The position numbers were made by a program, and so were the translations under genes. Shown here piece by piece: positions 24,212 through 38,811 of a DNA stretch of 64,000 bases. Positions within the stretch are counted from its first letter, which is position 1; every line of letters starts with the position of its first letter. Source of the stretch: Roseibium sp. (GTDB lineage: Bacteria > Pseudomonadota > Alphaproteobacteria > Rhizobiales > Stappiaceae); NCBI GenBank assembly GCA_017643925.1, contig JAEPML010000007.1, forward strand, positions 179,109 to 243,108, given 5' to 3'. The notes under the pieces were generated by a model. That model was not told the origin of the DNA, searched no databases, and worked only from the letters and a program-made list of their open reading frames with translations.

Positions 24212-25108
24212 TCAGACCGCTTGCCGATAGTTGGCCGAACGATGCCGCGCCAGAATTTGGTCGGCAGCCTGCGCTTCCTTCAAGAGAACCGGCCAGGCCG
24301 GAATGTCATTGTCCCACTCAACCAGTGTCGGAACCGGCCCGACATGGGCAATGACCTGCTCATAAAGCGCCCAGACCGCCTCGTCGACTTCCCGGTCATG
24401 TGCATCAATCAGGAGAGGCCGTCCTGCGTCGTCCATGTCCGGTGCATGTCCGCCCAGATGAATTTCTCCGACCTCGGCCATCGGAAACTCCGAAAGATAG
24501 TCTTCGGCCGATCGTTCGTGATTGGTGCATGAGACATGCACGTTGTTGACGTCCAGCAGCAGGCCGCATCCGGTGCGGCGGGCGATCGCCTTGAGGAAGT
24601 CGAGCTCGCTCATCGTGCTTCGTTCAAAGGCAATGTAGGTCGACGGGTTTTCAAGCAGCATCCGCCGGCCGACAACATCCTGCACTTCATCGATATGATC
24701 ACAGACCCGGTCGAGGGTTGCCTGGTCGTATGGAACGGGAAGCAGGTCGTTGAAATAGGTCGTGTCGTGGGTTGACCAGGCAAGATGTTCGGAAAAGAGG
24801 CCTGGTTCATAGCGCTTGTTGAGCTCCGCCAGGCGTTGAAGATGCGCCTTGTCCAGGGCCGTTTCGCCGCCAATGGACAATCCGACACCGTGAAGCGAGA
24901 CAGGATAGTCCTTGCGGATATCCTCAAGCTGGCGATGGGGCATCCCACCCGCTCCCATGTAGTTCTCGGCGTGAACCTCGAAGAACCCGATATCGGCGCG
25001 TGTTTCGAGTATCTCGGCAATGTGCTCCGGCTTCAGCCCCGCTCCAGCCCGGGCCAGGATAGCGGCTTCAACGCGGGAGGACTTGTTCTGGGCAGGATCT
25101 GAAAGCAT
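24212..25108 (-). CDS. bufB: DUF692 iron enzyme BufB (bufferin maturase)
   Basis: A 298-residue DUF692 TIM-barrel protein of the MbnB/BufB/HvfB family. Candidate metal ligands appear in [64 protein letters not shown] and LVEWDNDIP. Members use a multi-iron site and oxygen to turn cysteines of a precursor into (thio)oxazole-type rings. The ATG at 25108 has TTGGAG at good spacing; a TTG four codons upstream is less likely. It lies 95 bases after bufA and is coupled to bufC. That it modifies BufA is inferred from the cluster. Confidence 0.92.
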   Translation of the reverse strand: MLSDPAQNKSSRVEAAILARAGAGLKPEHIAEILETRADIGFFEVHAENYMGAGGMPHRQLEDIRKDYPVSLHGVGLSIGGETALDKAHLQRLAELNKRYEPGLFSEHLAWSTHDTTYFNDLLPVPYDQATLDRVCDHIDEVQDVVGRRMLLENPSTYIAFERSTMSELDFLKAIARRTGCGLLLDVNNVHVSCTNHERSAEDYLSEFPMAEVGEIHLGGHAPDMDDAGRPLLIDAHDREVDEAVWALYEQVIAHVGPVPTLVEWDNDIPAWPVLLKEAQAADQILARHRSANYRQAV

Positions 25109-25203
25109 GGTGCACTCCAAATGGGGAGAGGCAAAGTCCGGCAGGCGGAATATCCGCCTGCCCGAAAGATGTGTCGCTCACGCGACATGTATTCAAAAGA
25201 CCG

Positions 25204-25503
25204 TCAGGCCTTCGGCAGGTCGCGGTCGAGTTCGGTCAGAGAACCCTTGCGGTCGCCCGGGACGTCCATGGTCACGCAGGTGCCTTTCGGGACGAGCGTC
25301 CAGGCATTGCCCTGGTAATCAACGGTGGATGTACCGGCACATGTGGTTCCAGCACCGGCCTTGCAGTCGTTCTGACCTTTCAGGGAAACGCCGTAGCACT
25401 TTTCCTTGGCCTGCGCATGCGCGGGAACGGTTGTCGACAATCCTGCAACGGCAGTTGCAACGGCACCAGCAACGATTGCTGCGGACATAGCCTTGTGCTT
25501 CAT
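25204..25503 (-). CDS. bufA: Bufferin precursor peptide BufA1 (DUF2282)
   Basis: A 99-residue exported peptide. A signal peptide of 30 residues ends AHA, followed by a core with four cysteines (C36, C47, C55, C76) in the family contexts [28 protein letters not shown] and KGTCVTM, and a C-terminal KGSL-ELDRDLP tail that is typical of DUF2282. In the studied Caulobacter bufferin, the central cysteines become thiooxazole-type rings and the peptide binds copper, protecting cells. GAGGAG precedes the ATG at 25503. It heads the bufABCD operon. Which cysteines are modified here is assumed by analogy. Confidence 0.92.
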   Translation of the reverse strand: MKHKAMSAAIVAGAVATAVAGLSTTVPAHAQAKEKCYGVSLKGQNDCKAGAGTTCAGTSTVDYQGNAWTLVPKGTCVTMDVPGDRKGSLTELDRDLPKA

Positions 25504-26109
25504 CTGGAACTCCTCTGGTCATTCCTTGGTTTCAAAATCAAGCGTGCACTCTAGCGTGGCATTCGGCACAGCCCGTACATGAGCATATTGGCGATAAATA
25601 GGAAATCAAACGCCTGTGACTATTTTGCGAGCACACGCCCTCAACAACCGCAACGCGCAATATTATTACCCAAATTCCGTCGGATTTGTCCTTTCCGGAC
25701 GAATGGAACTTTTTGCGCGAAACAATTATAATGTCGCACGTGCAGATACGCTCTTGCCCCAGGCAGAGAAATCTGTCATGTTCGCGCCGCCTGGAATAGG
25801 ACAGGGATACTGTCCCAATTACTGCGGTGCCAAGACGCACGGTCACGACGTGCACCATGAGCAGCAATCAGGCTGACCACTCGCAATCCTGACAGGGACT
25901 TGCGACGAAGCGGGACGAAATGTTTCGGCAGCGGAGAAGCCGCTGCGTCATTGCGACGGTTTGTTTTGGTAGACCGACGCAGTAAGTACATCGACAGAGC
26001 CGGGGCGCGAAGCCAGGGTTCGCCGAGCCGCATTCTTGATGGAATGCGACCCGAACGAAACCGGACGCTTCGAACCACGGCAACACTGGGGTTAACAGTG
26101 AGGGCGCAC
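25504..26109. other. Long intergenic region between bufA and gltB
   Basis: About 600 bases between two divergent operons. No convincing gene is seen; the open frames on both strands have no recognisable domain. An inverted repeat GGACAG-N5-CTGTCC lies at 25799-25815 and may be an operator. I could not identify a clear extracytoplasmic sigma-factor or sigma-54 promoter. Confidence 0.45.
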
Positions 26110-30843
<4,734 letters not shown>

Positions 30844-30928
30844 CCGGCCAACTGAACGAAATGGCTCTCGGCGGTTCCGCCGCCGATCGCAGCCACCTTG
30901 AGGACGCAGAAAGTTTGAGGAGGTCGCC

Positions 30929-32359
30929 TTGGGCAAGGTAACCGGTTTTTTGGAAATCGATCGGCAGGAACAGAAGTATCAGCCTGCCTCAGACCGTATC
31001 CGGCATTTTAAGGAATTCACGATTCCGCTGAATGACCAGGAAGTCGCCAACCAGGCAGCCCGCTGCATGGATTGCGGCATTCCCTTCTGTCACGGTCCGA
31101 CCGGCTGCCCGGTCAACAACCAAATCCCGGACTGGAATGACCTGGTCTACCAGGGCGACTGGGACCTGGCGCTGCGGAATCTGCATTCCACCAACAACTT
31201 CCCTGAATTCACGGGTCGTATCTGTCCGGCCCCGTGCGAGGAAGCCTGCACACTCAACCTGGAAGACATTCCGGTCAACATCAAGACGGTAGAGCAGGCC
31301 ATTGCCGACAAGGGTTGGGAAAACGGATGGATCGTTCCCGAACCGTCCGCCACCAAGACCGGCAAGGCGGTCGCGATTGTCGGCTCGGGTCCGGCTGGCA
31401 TGGCCGCCGCACAGCAGCTGGCCCGCGCCGGTCACACGGTGCATGTCTATGAGCGCGAGCCGAAGGCCGGCGGCCTGCTGCGCTACGGCATTCCCGACTT
31501 CAAGATGGAAAAACACTACATCGACCGCCGCGTCAGCCAGATGGAAGCCGAAGGCGTGACCTTCCACTACGGTGTGAATGTCGGTGTGACCGTCAGCCTG
31601 GAAGAGCTGGCCGAGCGTCACGACGCCGTTATCCTGTGTGCGGGCGCCGAGCGTCCGCGTGACCCGGGCGTTGAAGGCATGGAGATGGAAGGCTGCCATT
31701 GGGCAATGCCTTACCTCGTTCAGCAGAACCGCCGCGTTGGCGGCGAGCCGGAAGGCGATGAGGCGCCGATCTGGGCCGGCGGCAAGCATGTTGTTGTCAT
31801 TGGCGGTGGTGACACCGCATCGGACTGTGTCGGCACGGCATTCCGCCAGGGCGCCCTGTCCGTAACCCAGCTCGACATTCGCCCGATCCCTCCGCTCAAG
31901 GAAGATAAGATGGCGATCTGGCCCTACTGGCCAACCAAGTTCCGCACGTCATCCTCTCAGGCCGAAGGTGCCGAGCGTGAATTCTCTGCAGCGACCCTTG
32001 GCCTTGTCGGAGAAGACGGCAAGGTGGAAGGCGTGAAATGCGCTCGCGTTGACGAAAAGCGTCAGCCGATCGCCGGGACCGAGTTCATTCTGCGCGCCGA
32101 TCTGGTGCTTGCCGCAATCGGCTTCTCCGGCCCGCTGCTCGACACGTATCTTGCGCAGGCCGGCGATGCTCTGGAACTGGACGGCCGGACAAACGTGAAA
32201 GCCAACACGGACGATTACAAGACCAGCATCAACAAGGTCTTTGCCGCTGGCGACGTTCGCAAGGGGCAGTCGCTCGTTGTCTGGGCGATCCGCGAAGGCC
32301 GTCAGGCAGCACGTGCCGTTGACGAATTCCTGACCGGCAGCACGGATCTGCCACGTTAA
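30929..32359 (+). CDS. gltD: Glutamate synthase small subunit
   Basis: A 476-residue NADPH- and FAD-binding subunit that supplies electrons to GltB. The N-terminus carries the 4Fe-4S cysteines [18 protein letters not shown] and [12 protein letters not shown]; the FAD Rossmann motif [18 protein letters not shown] lies near residue 150 and the NADPH motif [17 protein letters not shown] near 290. It starts with TTG at 30929 after an excellent GAGGAGGT site. It is 85 bases after gltB and ends before a strong terminator. Confidence 0.96.
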   Translation: MGKVTGFLEIDRQEQKYQPASDRIRHFKEFTIPLNDQEVANQAARCMDCGIPFCHGPTGCPVNNQIPDWNDLVYQGDWDLALRNLHSTNNFPEFTGRICPAPCEEACTLNLEDIPVNIKTVEQAIADKGWENGWIVPEPSATKTGKAVAIVGSGPAGMAAAQQLARAGHTVHVYEREPKAGGLLRYGIPDFKMEKHYIDRRVSQMEAEGVTFHYGVNVGVTVSLEELAERHDAVILCAGAERPRDPGVEGMEMEGCHWAMPYLVQQNRRVGGEPEGDEAPIWAGGKHVVVIGGGDTASDCVGTAFRQGALSVTQLDIRPIPPLKEDKMAIWPYWPTKFRTSSSQAEGAEREFSAATLGLVGEDGKVEGVKCARVDEKRQPIAGTEFILRADLVLAAIGFSGPLLDTYLAQAGDALELDGRTNVKANTDDYKTSINKVFAAGDVRKGQSLVVWAIREGRQAARAVDEFLTGSTDLPR

Positions 32360-32432
32360 GACACTGCGTTCAAAAGGCCACGGCGTGACCGCATCACGGT
32401 GATTGTCAGGTTCGCCCGCACCAAAAAAAATC

Positions 32433-32466
32433 AAACCCCGGAGCCCAATCGCGCTTCGGGGTTTTT
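32433..32466. terminator. Terminator after gltD
   Basis: Twelve-pair stem AAACCCCGGAGC/GCGCTTCGGGGTTT-type (one G-U pair) with an 8-base loop and five T. A run of eight A just before it lets it also serve the convergent DUF459 gene. Confidence 0.8.
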
Positions 32467-32519
32467 GGTATCTGCGCCTTCAGAGCGTGAGCTTCAAAGA
32501 GCTGTTGGCCAGTCCGAAG

Positions 32520-33824
32520 TCATAACCCGGTCGGGCGTATGGTTACGGAGATACGCGTCCCCGGCTCTGCCAAATCGTCGGGAAGTCCAGGCAAGGCCGC
32601 GTGCGGGCTGAGGGTCGGAGGTTCGATCGTTTGCTGGATATCTTCCCCCGGAGGCGCATCCGCCACTTCTAGCCGGGGATCATCCACGCGCCAGCGCATG
32701 GGTGACAAGGGTTCCCCTTTTACGAAGAAGCGATAGGCCGTGCTAGCAGGGTCGATTTCCTCATCCTCTTCACCGCCAAGCAGCAAGGCCTCGGGCGAGG
32801 TGGTCCGGCCGGTCAAAACGATGAAATTGGGATCGTCCTCGACACCTTCAAAGGCAAGTCCGCCATAGCCACCCAGGAGACGTGACAACTCGCGCTCCAC
32901 GAAGAAGGCCACCTTGCGGTAACCCGCCCAGGTGAAACCGATGCGATTGTTTGTCCTCAACCGCGCGTTCTTGCCATCCACATCGGGACCGAACGAGGAA
33001 TAGCTGCCGTCCGCCGCCAGGAAGATGTCCCATATATCGACATACCGGACCCGCCTGTCCTCCGAAGCGCTCTGGAACAGGGAGTTCAACTGCGTGAAGT
33101 CCGCATTGACCAGGTCGTCATTGGTGGGCGGTAGACCGGCCCAGACAATAGGTTTCTTTTCCTGGCGGACCACACGAACCAGCGCCGCGATTTTGCGCTT
33201 GTAGGCCTCAAGCCATTCCGCGGTCATGAATTCGATCGGTGGCTCTCCCGGAAAGGTCTTTCCAAGGTCCTGGCGCCCTATCATGACAACCACCGCCTTG
33301 ACGTCGGCGCCACGGATTTTTGAAAGAACCTGCGTGCCCCAGTCAGGGGGATCCTCACCGGTGAACCCGGCCTTGTCGACCGTAATCGGCTCTACGCGGA
33401 TCTGCGGTTTTTCTGCGAGCGTAAACTTCAGGCCGTCGGCAACACCCCTTGCCATCCGGTCGCCGACCACGAGGATCAACCCCGCGTCCGGATCCTTCGG
33501 CAGGGATTCAAATTTCGGGGGTGCGCCGGCAGGTCTCGTGTTTCTTGGCCGCTGTTGCGTGGTCTGCTTCTTTTGCTTTCTGTTTTGCCCGCCAAAAAGC
33601 TTCTGCAAGGGTGCAAACGGATTGAAGCCTCGAAACGGGTTCTGGGCGACGATGATTTCCCTCGGTTCGGTGTCTTGCGCGATCGCCAACGGGACATCGT
33701 CAAGAAAAAGCACCAGCGCGAGAAAAATCGCCAACCAGGACGGCACTGCGGCCGCCTTGCATCTGCTTTTCCTGATTGTCGGGTTGTTTCCCAGGCGGAA
33801 ATTCACAACCGGCTCCTGAATCAT
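32520..33824 (-). CDS. DUF459 SGNH-hydrolase-fold exported protein
   Basis: A protein of about 434 residues. A hydrophobic N-terminal segment (SWLAIFLALVLFLDDVPLAIA) is probably a signal peptide or anchor, followed by a basic, Gln/Arg-rich linker, then a DUF459 domain of SGNH type: LVVGDRMARGVADGL, the block VVVMIGRQDLGKTF, WAGLPPTNDD and the late VDIWDIF and DVDGKNARLRTNNRIGFTWAGY. The usual GDS serine appears as GD-R, so hydrolase activity is doubtful. A GTG at 33806 with CAGGAG upstream is a better start than the ATG at 33824. It is followed in the same direction by mltB upstream. Confidence 0.78.
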   Translation of the reverse strand: MIQEPVVNFRLGNNPTIRKSRCKAAAVPSWLAIFLALVLFLDDVPLAIAQDTEPREIIVAQNPFRGFNPFAPLQKLFGGQNRKQKKQTTQQRPRNTRPAGAPPKFESLPKDPDAGLILVVGDRMARGVADGLKFTLAEKPQIRVEPITVDKAGFTGEDPPDWGTQVLSKIRGADVKAVVVMIGRQDLGKTFPGEPPIEFMTAEWLEAYKRKIAALVRVVRQEKKPIVWAGLPPTNDDLVNADFTQLNSLFQSASEDRRVRYVDIWDIFLAADGSYSSFGPDVDGKNARLRTNNRIGFTWAGYRKVAFFVERELSRLLGGYGGLAFEGVEDDPNFIVLTGRTTSPEALLLGGEEDEEIDPASTAYRFFVKGEPLSPMRWRVDDPRLEVADAPPGEDIQQTIEPPTLSPHAALPGLPDDLAEPGTRISVTIRPTGL

Positions 33825-33842
33825 CCTTTTGCAAGGATCAGT

Positions 33843-35114
33843 TTAGCTGTCCATCTTCAGTCGTGCCAGCAAAACCACGGAGGCGTACCCGTCCGGGATC
33901 ATTCCCCGGGAGCGTTGATAGGCCCTGATGCCGCGGCGTGTCGCCGGTCCGATCTTGCCGTCGGCTGCCCCGACGGAAAAGCCACGCCGATTGAGCAACG
34001 ACTGCAGCTCGGCGGTCTCCGAGCGGCTGAGCGGGAGGTGTTCCCGGGACCAGTCGCCAGCCAGCTTGCCGCCGCCGATAATGCGGTCAGACAGATGGCC
34101 CACAGCCAGAGCATAGGCGGTGGCGTTGTTGTAGCGCTTGATGACATAGAAGTTGCGCAGCATCAGGAACGCGGGACCGCTTGCGCCCGCAGGAAGGACA
34201 AGGACAGCCCGGTCACCGGGGCGCGGGAAATCTCGCCCGTTGGACCTTGTAATCCCGTATTTCCGCCACTGTCCGAGGGTCTTTGTCGTATCACCATCTG
34301 CCAGCTGATAATCGAATCCGGCCGGGAGCTTTATCTCGTAGCCCCAGGTCTTGCCGGTTTGCCAGCCGTGTTTCTTCAGGTAGTTCGCGGTCGAGGCAAG
34401 CGCATCGGGAATGGACGTCCAGATATCCCGGCGGCCGTCGCCGTTATAATCCGCTGAATAGGCCTTCCAGCTTGAAGGCATGAACTGTGTGTGGCCCATT
34501 GCACCGGCCCAGGAGCCTTCCATGTCCTGAAACTGCACATGGCCGGCCTGTACGATGGCAAGCGCGGTTACCAGTTCCTTCTTCCAGAACTTCTTTCTGC
34601 GGGGGGCCGCATAGGCCAGCGTCGTCAGGGCCTGGATTACGTTGTGACGGCCCATATAGCCGCCGTAATTGGTTTCCATGCCCCAGATTGCCAGGACCGC
34701 GTGCCGGTCGACACCGTAGCGCGCCTCGATTTTCTGTAGAACCGGGCCGTATTCCTGGAGCAGTTCACGCCCTTTTTCGACGCGTGTATCCGAGACCGCG
34801 CTGTCCAGATAGTCCCAGATCGGCTTCACGAACTCGGACTGCTTGTTCATCAGGCGCAGCGTGTCGTCATCCGGCTCCATGCCGGTGAAAACGGAATTGT
34901 AGGTATTGGCGGAAATCCCCGCGGCTTTCGCGGTTGGCCAGAAATCCCGGATAAACTTTGAAAAGCCCGGATCGGCATAAGCCACAGTCGAGGAAAACAT
35001 CATGCTGACGGCAAGCGCCAGGGCGCACCACAGATAGATGGATTTCGACTTCAGGAAAGTTACAAAGGGCAAAACTCTCTTTGCGACCGCAGTTCGCCGT
35101 GCACAGGTCCGCAT
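33843..35114 (-). CDS. mltB: Lytic murein transglycosylase B with peptidoglycan-binding domain
   Basis: A 423-residue enzyme that cleaves peptidoglycan glycan strands with 1,6-anhydro-muramic product. After a signal peptide (about residues 25-47, LWCALALAVSMMFSSTVAYA) comes an SLT_2 domain with the catalytic glutamate in IWGMETNYGGYMG and the MltB signature GSWAGAMGHTQFMPSSW, DYNGDGRRDIW and ANYLKKHGW. A C-terminal PG_binding_1 domain (LQSLLNRRGFSVGAADGKIGPATRRGIRAYQ in two parts) completes it. GGAGG precedes the ATG. It is 18 bases upstream of the DUF459 gene in the same transcript. Confidence 0.92.
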   Translation of the reverse strand: MRTCARRTAVAKRVLPFVTFLKSKSIYLWCALALAVSMMFSSTVAYADPGFSKFIRDFWPTAKAAGISANTYNSVFTGMEPDDDTLRLMNKQSEFVKPIWDYLDSAVSDTRVEKGRELLQEYGPVLQKIEARYGVDRHAVLAIWGMETNYGGYMGRHNVIQALTTLAYAAPRRKKFWKKELVTALAIVQAGHVQFQDMEGSWAGAMGHTQFMPSSWKAYSADYNGDGRRDIWTSIPDALASTANYLKKHGWQTGKTWGYEIKLPAGFDYQLADGDTTKTLGQWRKYGITRSNGRDFPRPGDRAVLVLPAGASGPAFLMLRNFYVIKRYNNATAYALAVGHLSDRIIGGGKLAGDWSREHLPLSRSETAELQSLLNRRGFSVGAADGKIGPATRRGIRAYQRSRGMIPDGYASVVLLARLKMDS

Positions 35115-35191
35115 CGGGGCCTCCTTAATGCCCAGGTCCGTTTCGTTACTGCCCCCACCCCATCAATGATCTTGTATTGGTTACTGTAACG

Positions 35192-36658
35192 TTAATGCCG
35201 GAATCGAAGTCCCGCTTCAATTGAGTTTTCGTTGTAATCGGCACCATCTTGTGAGCTGTCAAAGCGCCGATGTGTATAAGTTGTGGTCAACGCCACGTTT
35301 TGAGTAAGCGCAAATGTCAGCCCGCCGAAGCCGGTAAGCGTGCTCTCCTCGATCGAAACACCCTCGTAAGTCCGGTAGCTGTAACCAAGTCCGGTTTCAC
35401 CGACGAAACGGTCACTAAACGCATGCGCGAGCCTCAGGTCTCCCGAATAGATAATCGAGCCGCTAGCACCGTCAATGTCTGTTGCTTCGAAACTGGTGCC
35501 GAGACCGGCGGTGACTGTGGTCAGGCGGGTGGGTGACCAGACAAGAGAAGCGTCCACGATGAGACCGGACAGGTTGTCCAGCCGGTCGTCGTCAATATCC
35601 TCGATCCGCCAGCCGGCCCCGACTTCACCGGTCAGTTTCGGACCGGACGCGATCGTCACACCGCCACGCAGCTGGTACCCGTTGGCGTCGCGCTTCTCGC
35701 ACAGGGCATCGGTGCAGCTTTCGTCGAAACGCCGCAACAGCAACGCACCGTCGACAAAGGGCGCGAACATGCTGCCCGTATTGCCGTCGAGTCGAAGCCC
35801 AAGTGAGTAGACGGTATTGTCACGACCGCTTTCGGAAGTCCCGCCATCGGATGTGTAGATATTCTTGTCGGCCCCGAGCGATGCGGTCGCTGCAATGATG
35901 CCGACGCTGCGGCTGGCGTTCAGGCTTCCGGAAAGTGTCTGGACATGATCCGTACCCGACGTGGATTCAGCGCTGCCGTCTTCTTCTCGCGAATATGTAT
36001 AGGCAAGGCCTGCGGTTACCTGCGTCGCGGCGCTGACATCCAGCCGCAGGTTGGCGGCCGCCGAAACCGAGGCGTCATTGTCGTCCGAATTGTCGGGGTA
36101 GCCCGTGTAGGTTCCTCTCAGCGAAGCATCGAACTGGTGCCGGGACCAGTCTGACGTCAACGCAATGTCAGGAGAAATACGGTAGAGCCAGCCACCGGTT
36201 CCACCGGCCGCCCGCGCCGTGTTGTCAGTCCAGCCCGTCGTCATGGTGAGCTGCGGCGTCAGCGTGAAGGACCCGAGCCGGATCCCTTCAGGTGCATCAA
36301 AGGTCGTGTCACCGTCAAAGACACCATCCTCGTTGCCGCCGCCGCCAACCGGTACGGCCCGGCTCACAGCCGCGATCCTGTCCGAGAAGGGTCGAATGGG
36401 CAGGACCCGTCCGTTTGCGCCCAGACCGCTCGAGCCCGTTTCAGCTTCGGCGGCGTTCAGGGTATCACGCAGCGAAAAGACGTTCGATTGTGTCGGGTTG
36501 GTTTGCGAGTTTGATCCAGTCTGATCGGAGTTGGCAGACGTATCTTGCGATTCATCCGGATCGCCGGTCCCGCGCAGGTCAGTCAATGCCGTTTGCGCAG
36601 CCGCAGGGGTGGCCTGCAGAAAGGCAAGACAAAGTGTAAGATGCAGCAGACGGCGCAT
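35192..36658 (-). CDS. Outer-membrane beta-barrel protein
   Basis: A 488-residue exported protein. After a signal peptide ending PAAAQ, a Ser/Asn/Gln-rich segment to about residue 100 precedes a long series of alternating aromatic/polar beta-strands (ALTQNVALTTTYTHRRFDSS, AGLRFRH at the C-terminus), as in OmpA-like or surface-polymer beta-barrels (OMP_b-brl type). The C-terminal residues end in aromatic plus H, near the usual outer-membrane sorting signal. The ATG at 36658 is used; a TTG three codons upstream is also possible. It is divergent from kdsD. Specific substrate or partner unknown. Confidence 0.75.
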   Translation of the reverse strand: MRRLLHLTLCLAFLQATPAAAQTALTDLRGTGDPDESQDTSANSDQTGSNSQTNPTQSNVFSLRDTLNAAEAETGSSGLGANGRVLPIRPFSDRIAAVSRAVPVGGGGNEDGVFDGDTTFDAPEGIRLGSFTLTPQLTMTTGWTDNTARAAGGTGGWLYRISPDIALTSDWSRHQFDASLRGTYTGYPDNSDDNDASVSAAANLRLDVSAATQVTAGLAYTYSREEDGSAESTSGTDHVQTLSGSLNASRSVGIIAATASLGADKNIYTSDGGTSESGRDNTVYSLGLRLDGNTGSMFAPFVDGALLLRRFDESCTDALCEKRDANGYQLRGGVTIASGPKLTGEVGAGWRIEDIDDDRLDNLSGLIVDASLVWSPTRLTTVTAGLGTSFEATDIDGASGSIIYSGDLRLAHAFSDRFVGETGLGYSYRTYEGVSIEESTLTGFGGLTFALTQNVALTTTYTHRRFDSSQDGADYNENSIEAGLRFRH

Positions 36659-36847
36659 TGAGTCCAAAACCGGTGGAATTCCTGTTCCTGCCCAAACTGA
36701 CGAAGGATGGTTAATGCTTGGTTTCTTTTTTGCAAATTGACAGGCCGGGACTTCAGGCGCATTTAAATCAATTTAACGGATCACAGGCTCTTGATCCCGG
36801 GCTCCGAAGGGCCTAGTGCTAGGCGGACATAAACAAGAAAAGAAATT

Positions 36848-37861
36848 ATGGTGACCCCGTTGCTCGATCATCAAGCAGAAGAAGAAGTCGGTGCGGCTTC
36901 GAATTGCCTTGTCTCTGCCGAACGGACGCTGGAAACGGAAATTTCCGGCCTGAGCGCCGTCAGAGCCGCCTTGAAAGACGGCCTGGCTGGTCCCTTCCAG
37001 CAGACATTCGATCTCATTCAAAAGAGCATGGGCCGTGTCATCGTAACCGGCATCGGCAAAAGCGGGCATATCGGCACCAAGATCGCCGCAAGTCTCGCCT
37101 CCACGGGAACACCTTCCTTTTTCGTTCATGCCAGCGAAGCCAGTCACGGTGATCTTGGCATGATCACCGAACACGACGTTGTTCTGGCACTGTCCTGGTC
37201 GGGTGAGACCCAGGAGCTGGCCGGCATCGTGAGTTACACCCGCCGGTTCAAGGTACCCCTTGTCGCCATCACGTCCCGTCAGGACAGCACACTCGGCAAT
37301 GCGGCCGACATCGTGCTGAAACTTCCAAGCGTGGCAGAAGCCTGCCCGCATGGCCTGGCGCCGACCACATCTGCGCTGATTCAGCTGGCAATCGGAGATG
37401 CCCTGGCCGTCGCCCTTCTGGAAGGCCGCGGCTTCACCGCTCAGGACTTCCGTGTTTTCCACCCGGGCGGACGGCTTGGTGCGAGCCTGAAAACCGCGAA
37501 AGATATCATGCATTCGGGAGAGCGCCTGCCGCTTGTCGCCGAATCGACACCGATGAGCGATGGCCTCGTTCTGATGACCCAAAGGGGATTCGGTGTTCTG
37601 GGGGTCACGGACGAGCTCAACCAGCTGATCGGCATCATTACCGACGGTGACTTGCGTCGTCACGTGTCTTCAAACCTTTTGGAAAAGACAGCAGGCGAGA
37701 TCATGACCCGGTCGCCGAAGTCTGTTGCACCCGACACATTGTCTGCGTCCATTCTGGAACTGGTGAACAGCCTTTCAATCACGTCCGTGTTCGTGATTGA
37801 AGATGGTCGCCCAGTGGGAATCGTTCATCTGCACGACCTGCTGCGCGTCGGTGTAGCCTGA
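36848..37861 (+). CDS. kdsD: Arabinose-5-phosphate isomerase, KpsF/GutQ family
   Basis: A 337-residue sugar isomerase with an N-terminal SIS domain (VIVTGIGKSGHIGTKIAASLAS, SEASHGDLGMI, ALSWSGETQEL) and two C-terminal CBS motifs (residues about 215-335). This family interconverts ribulose 5-phosphate and arabinose 5-phosphate, the first step to Kdo for lipopolysaccharide or capsule. AAGAAAAGAAA lies just before the ATG. It is divergent from the beta-barrel gene and lies alone; the exact paralogue (KdsD, KpsF or GutQ) cannot be told from sequence. Confidence 0.88.
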   Translation: MVTPLLDHQAEEEVGAASNCLVSAERTLETEISGLSAVRAALKDGLAGPFQQTFDLIQKSMGRVIVTGIGKSGHIGTKIAASLASTGTPSFFVHASEASHGDLGMITEHDVVLALSWSGETQELAGIVSYTRRFKVPLVAITSRQDSTLGNAADIVLKLPSVAEACPHGLAPTTSALIQLAIGDALAVALLEGRGFTAQDFRVFHPGGRLGASLKTAKDIMHSGERLPLVAESTPMSDGLVLMTQRGFGVLGVTDELNQLIGIITDGDLRRHVSSNLLEKTAGEIMTRSPKSVAPDTLSASILELVNSLSITSVFVIEDGRPVGIVHLHDLLRVGVA

Positions 37862-38013
37862 CAAAACAGACAATTCATCCTGTCCAGAGCGCCGAAAAAT
37901 GGCTTCGCATGACCGCGAAGATGCGTGTCATTAGGAATTGAATAACCTTAACGCTCTTAAAATGCACCCAAGTTTCATTGGCTCAAAGCCACTAACCTTG
38001 GTGTGTGTACAGA

Positions 38014-38781
38014 ATGGATCTGGCGACCCTAATCGGTATTCTTGGCGCGTTTGGCATTGTCACGACCGCGGTCTTTCTCGGTGGCAGCTTCGGCCAATTC
38101 ATTGACGTCCCGTCGATGCTGATCGTGTTGGGCGGCGGCCTGGCGGCGACGCTGATCCGTTTTCAGCTCTCGGACATCGCTGCCGCGTTCGTGACCGGCT
38201 TCAAGGTCGCACTTGCCGGCGGCAACGCCAGCCCACGCGACCTGATCTCCGAAATCACCAACCTGGGTGAAATCGTTCGCAAGTCCGGTCCGCTTGGCCT
38301 TGAGAATGTTGACGTTTCGGATCCTGTTCTGGCCAAGGGTGTTCAGTATATCGCGGACGGTTACGAGCTGGAATTCATCAAGGAAGCGATGGAGCGCGAA
38401 CGTGACCTGCAATTGTCACGTCTCTCGGAGGGCAGGCGTGTGTTCAAGGCCCTCGGTGATTCCGCCCCGGCCTTCGGCATGATCGGTACTCTGGTCGGTC
38501 TGGTTCAGATGCTGGCCAACATGGATGACCCGGCTGCAATCGGTCCTTCCATGGCTGTTGCTCTGTTGACGACGCTTTACGGTGCACTGGTCTCAAACAT
38601 CATCTGTCTGCCGCTGGTGGACAAGCTGGATGCAAAATTCGACGTGGACGAACTTAACCAGACCCTGATCATCGACGGTGTCTGCCAGATCCGCGAATCA
38701 AAGAGCCCTGCACTAATCAAGGAAATGCTTGTGGCATACCTCCCGGAAAAGGTCCGCGCAGACTTGGCGGAAGCCGCTTAA
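38014..38781 (+). CDS. PomA-type flagellar stator protein (MotA family)
   Basis: A 255-residue inner-membrane stator protein with four helices: two near the N-terminus (MDLATLIGILGAFGIV, FIDVPSMLIVLGGGLAATLI), a cytoplasmic charged loop (VQYIADGYELEFIKEAMERERD), and two helices around SAPAFGMIGTLVGLVQMLANMDDP and GPSMAVALLTTLYGALVSN. The start and length match PomA of the sodium-type motor. The ATG at 38014 lacks a good ribosome-binding site; a GTG three codons earlier is the alternative. It is followed 30 bases later by its partner. Confidence 0.87.
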   Translation: MDLATLIGILGAFGIVTTAVFLGGSFGQFIDVPSMLIVLGGGLAATLIRFQLSDIAAAFVTGFKVALAGGNASPRDLISEITNLGEIVRKSGPLGLENVDVSDPVLAKGVQYIADGYELEFIKEAMERERDLQLSRLSEGRRVFKALGDSAPAFGMIGTLVGLVQMLANMDDPAAIGPSMAVALLTTLYGALVSNIICLPLVDKLDAKFDVDELNQTLIIDGVCQIRESKSPALIKEMLVAYLPEKVRADLAEAA

Positions 38782-38811
38782 GGCAACAACGGATCGGCGG
38801 ACGGCAAAGCA

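Noticed and set aside
25799..25815. Inverted repeat GGACAG-N5-CTGTCC as a copper-responsive operator for bufA
   Set aside because: It is about 300 bases from the bufA start and 300 from gltB, and does not match a CueR or CopY type site I could name; kept only as a note in the gap.
25538..25876. Frames on both strands in the bufA-gltB gap
   Set aside because: No recognisable protein features and poor start contexts. Treated as intergenic.
37945..37965. TTAACGCTCTTAA resembling a CtrA site upstream of the stator genes
   Set aside because: The half-sites are 5 rather than 7 bases apart, so it does not fit the CtrA consensus.
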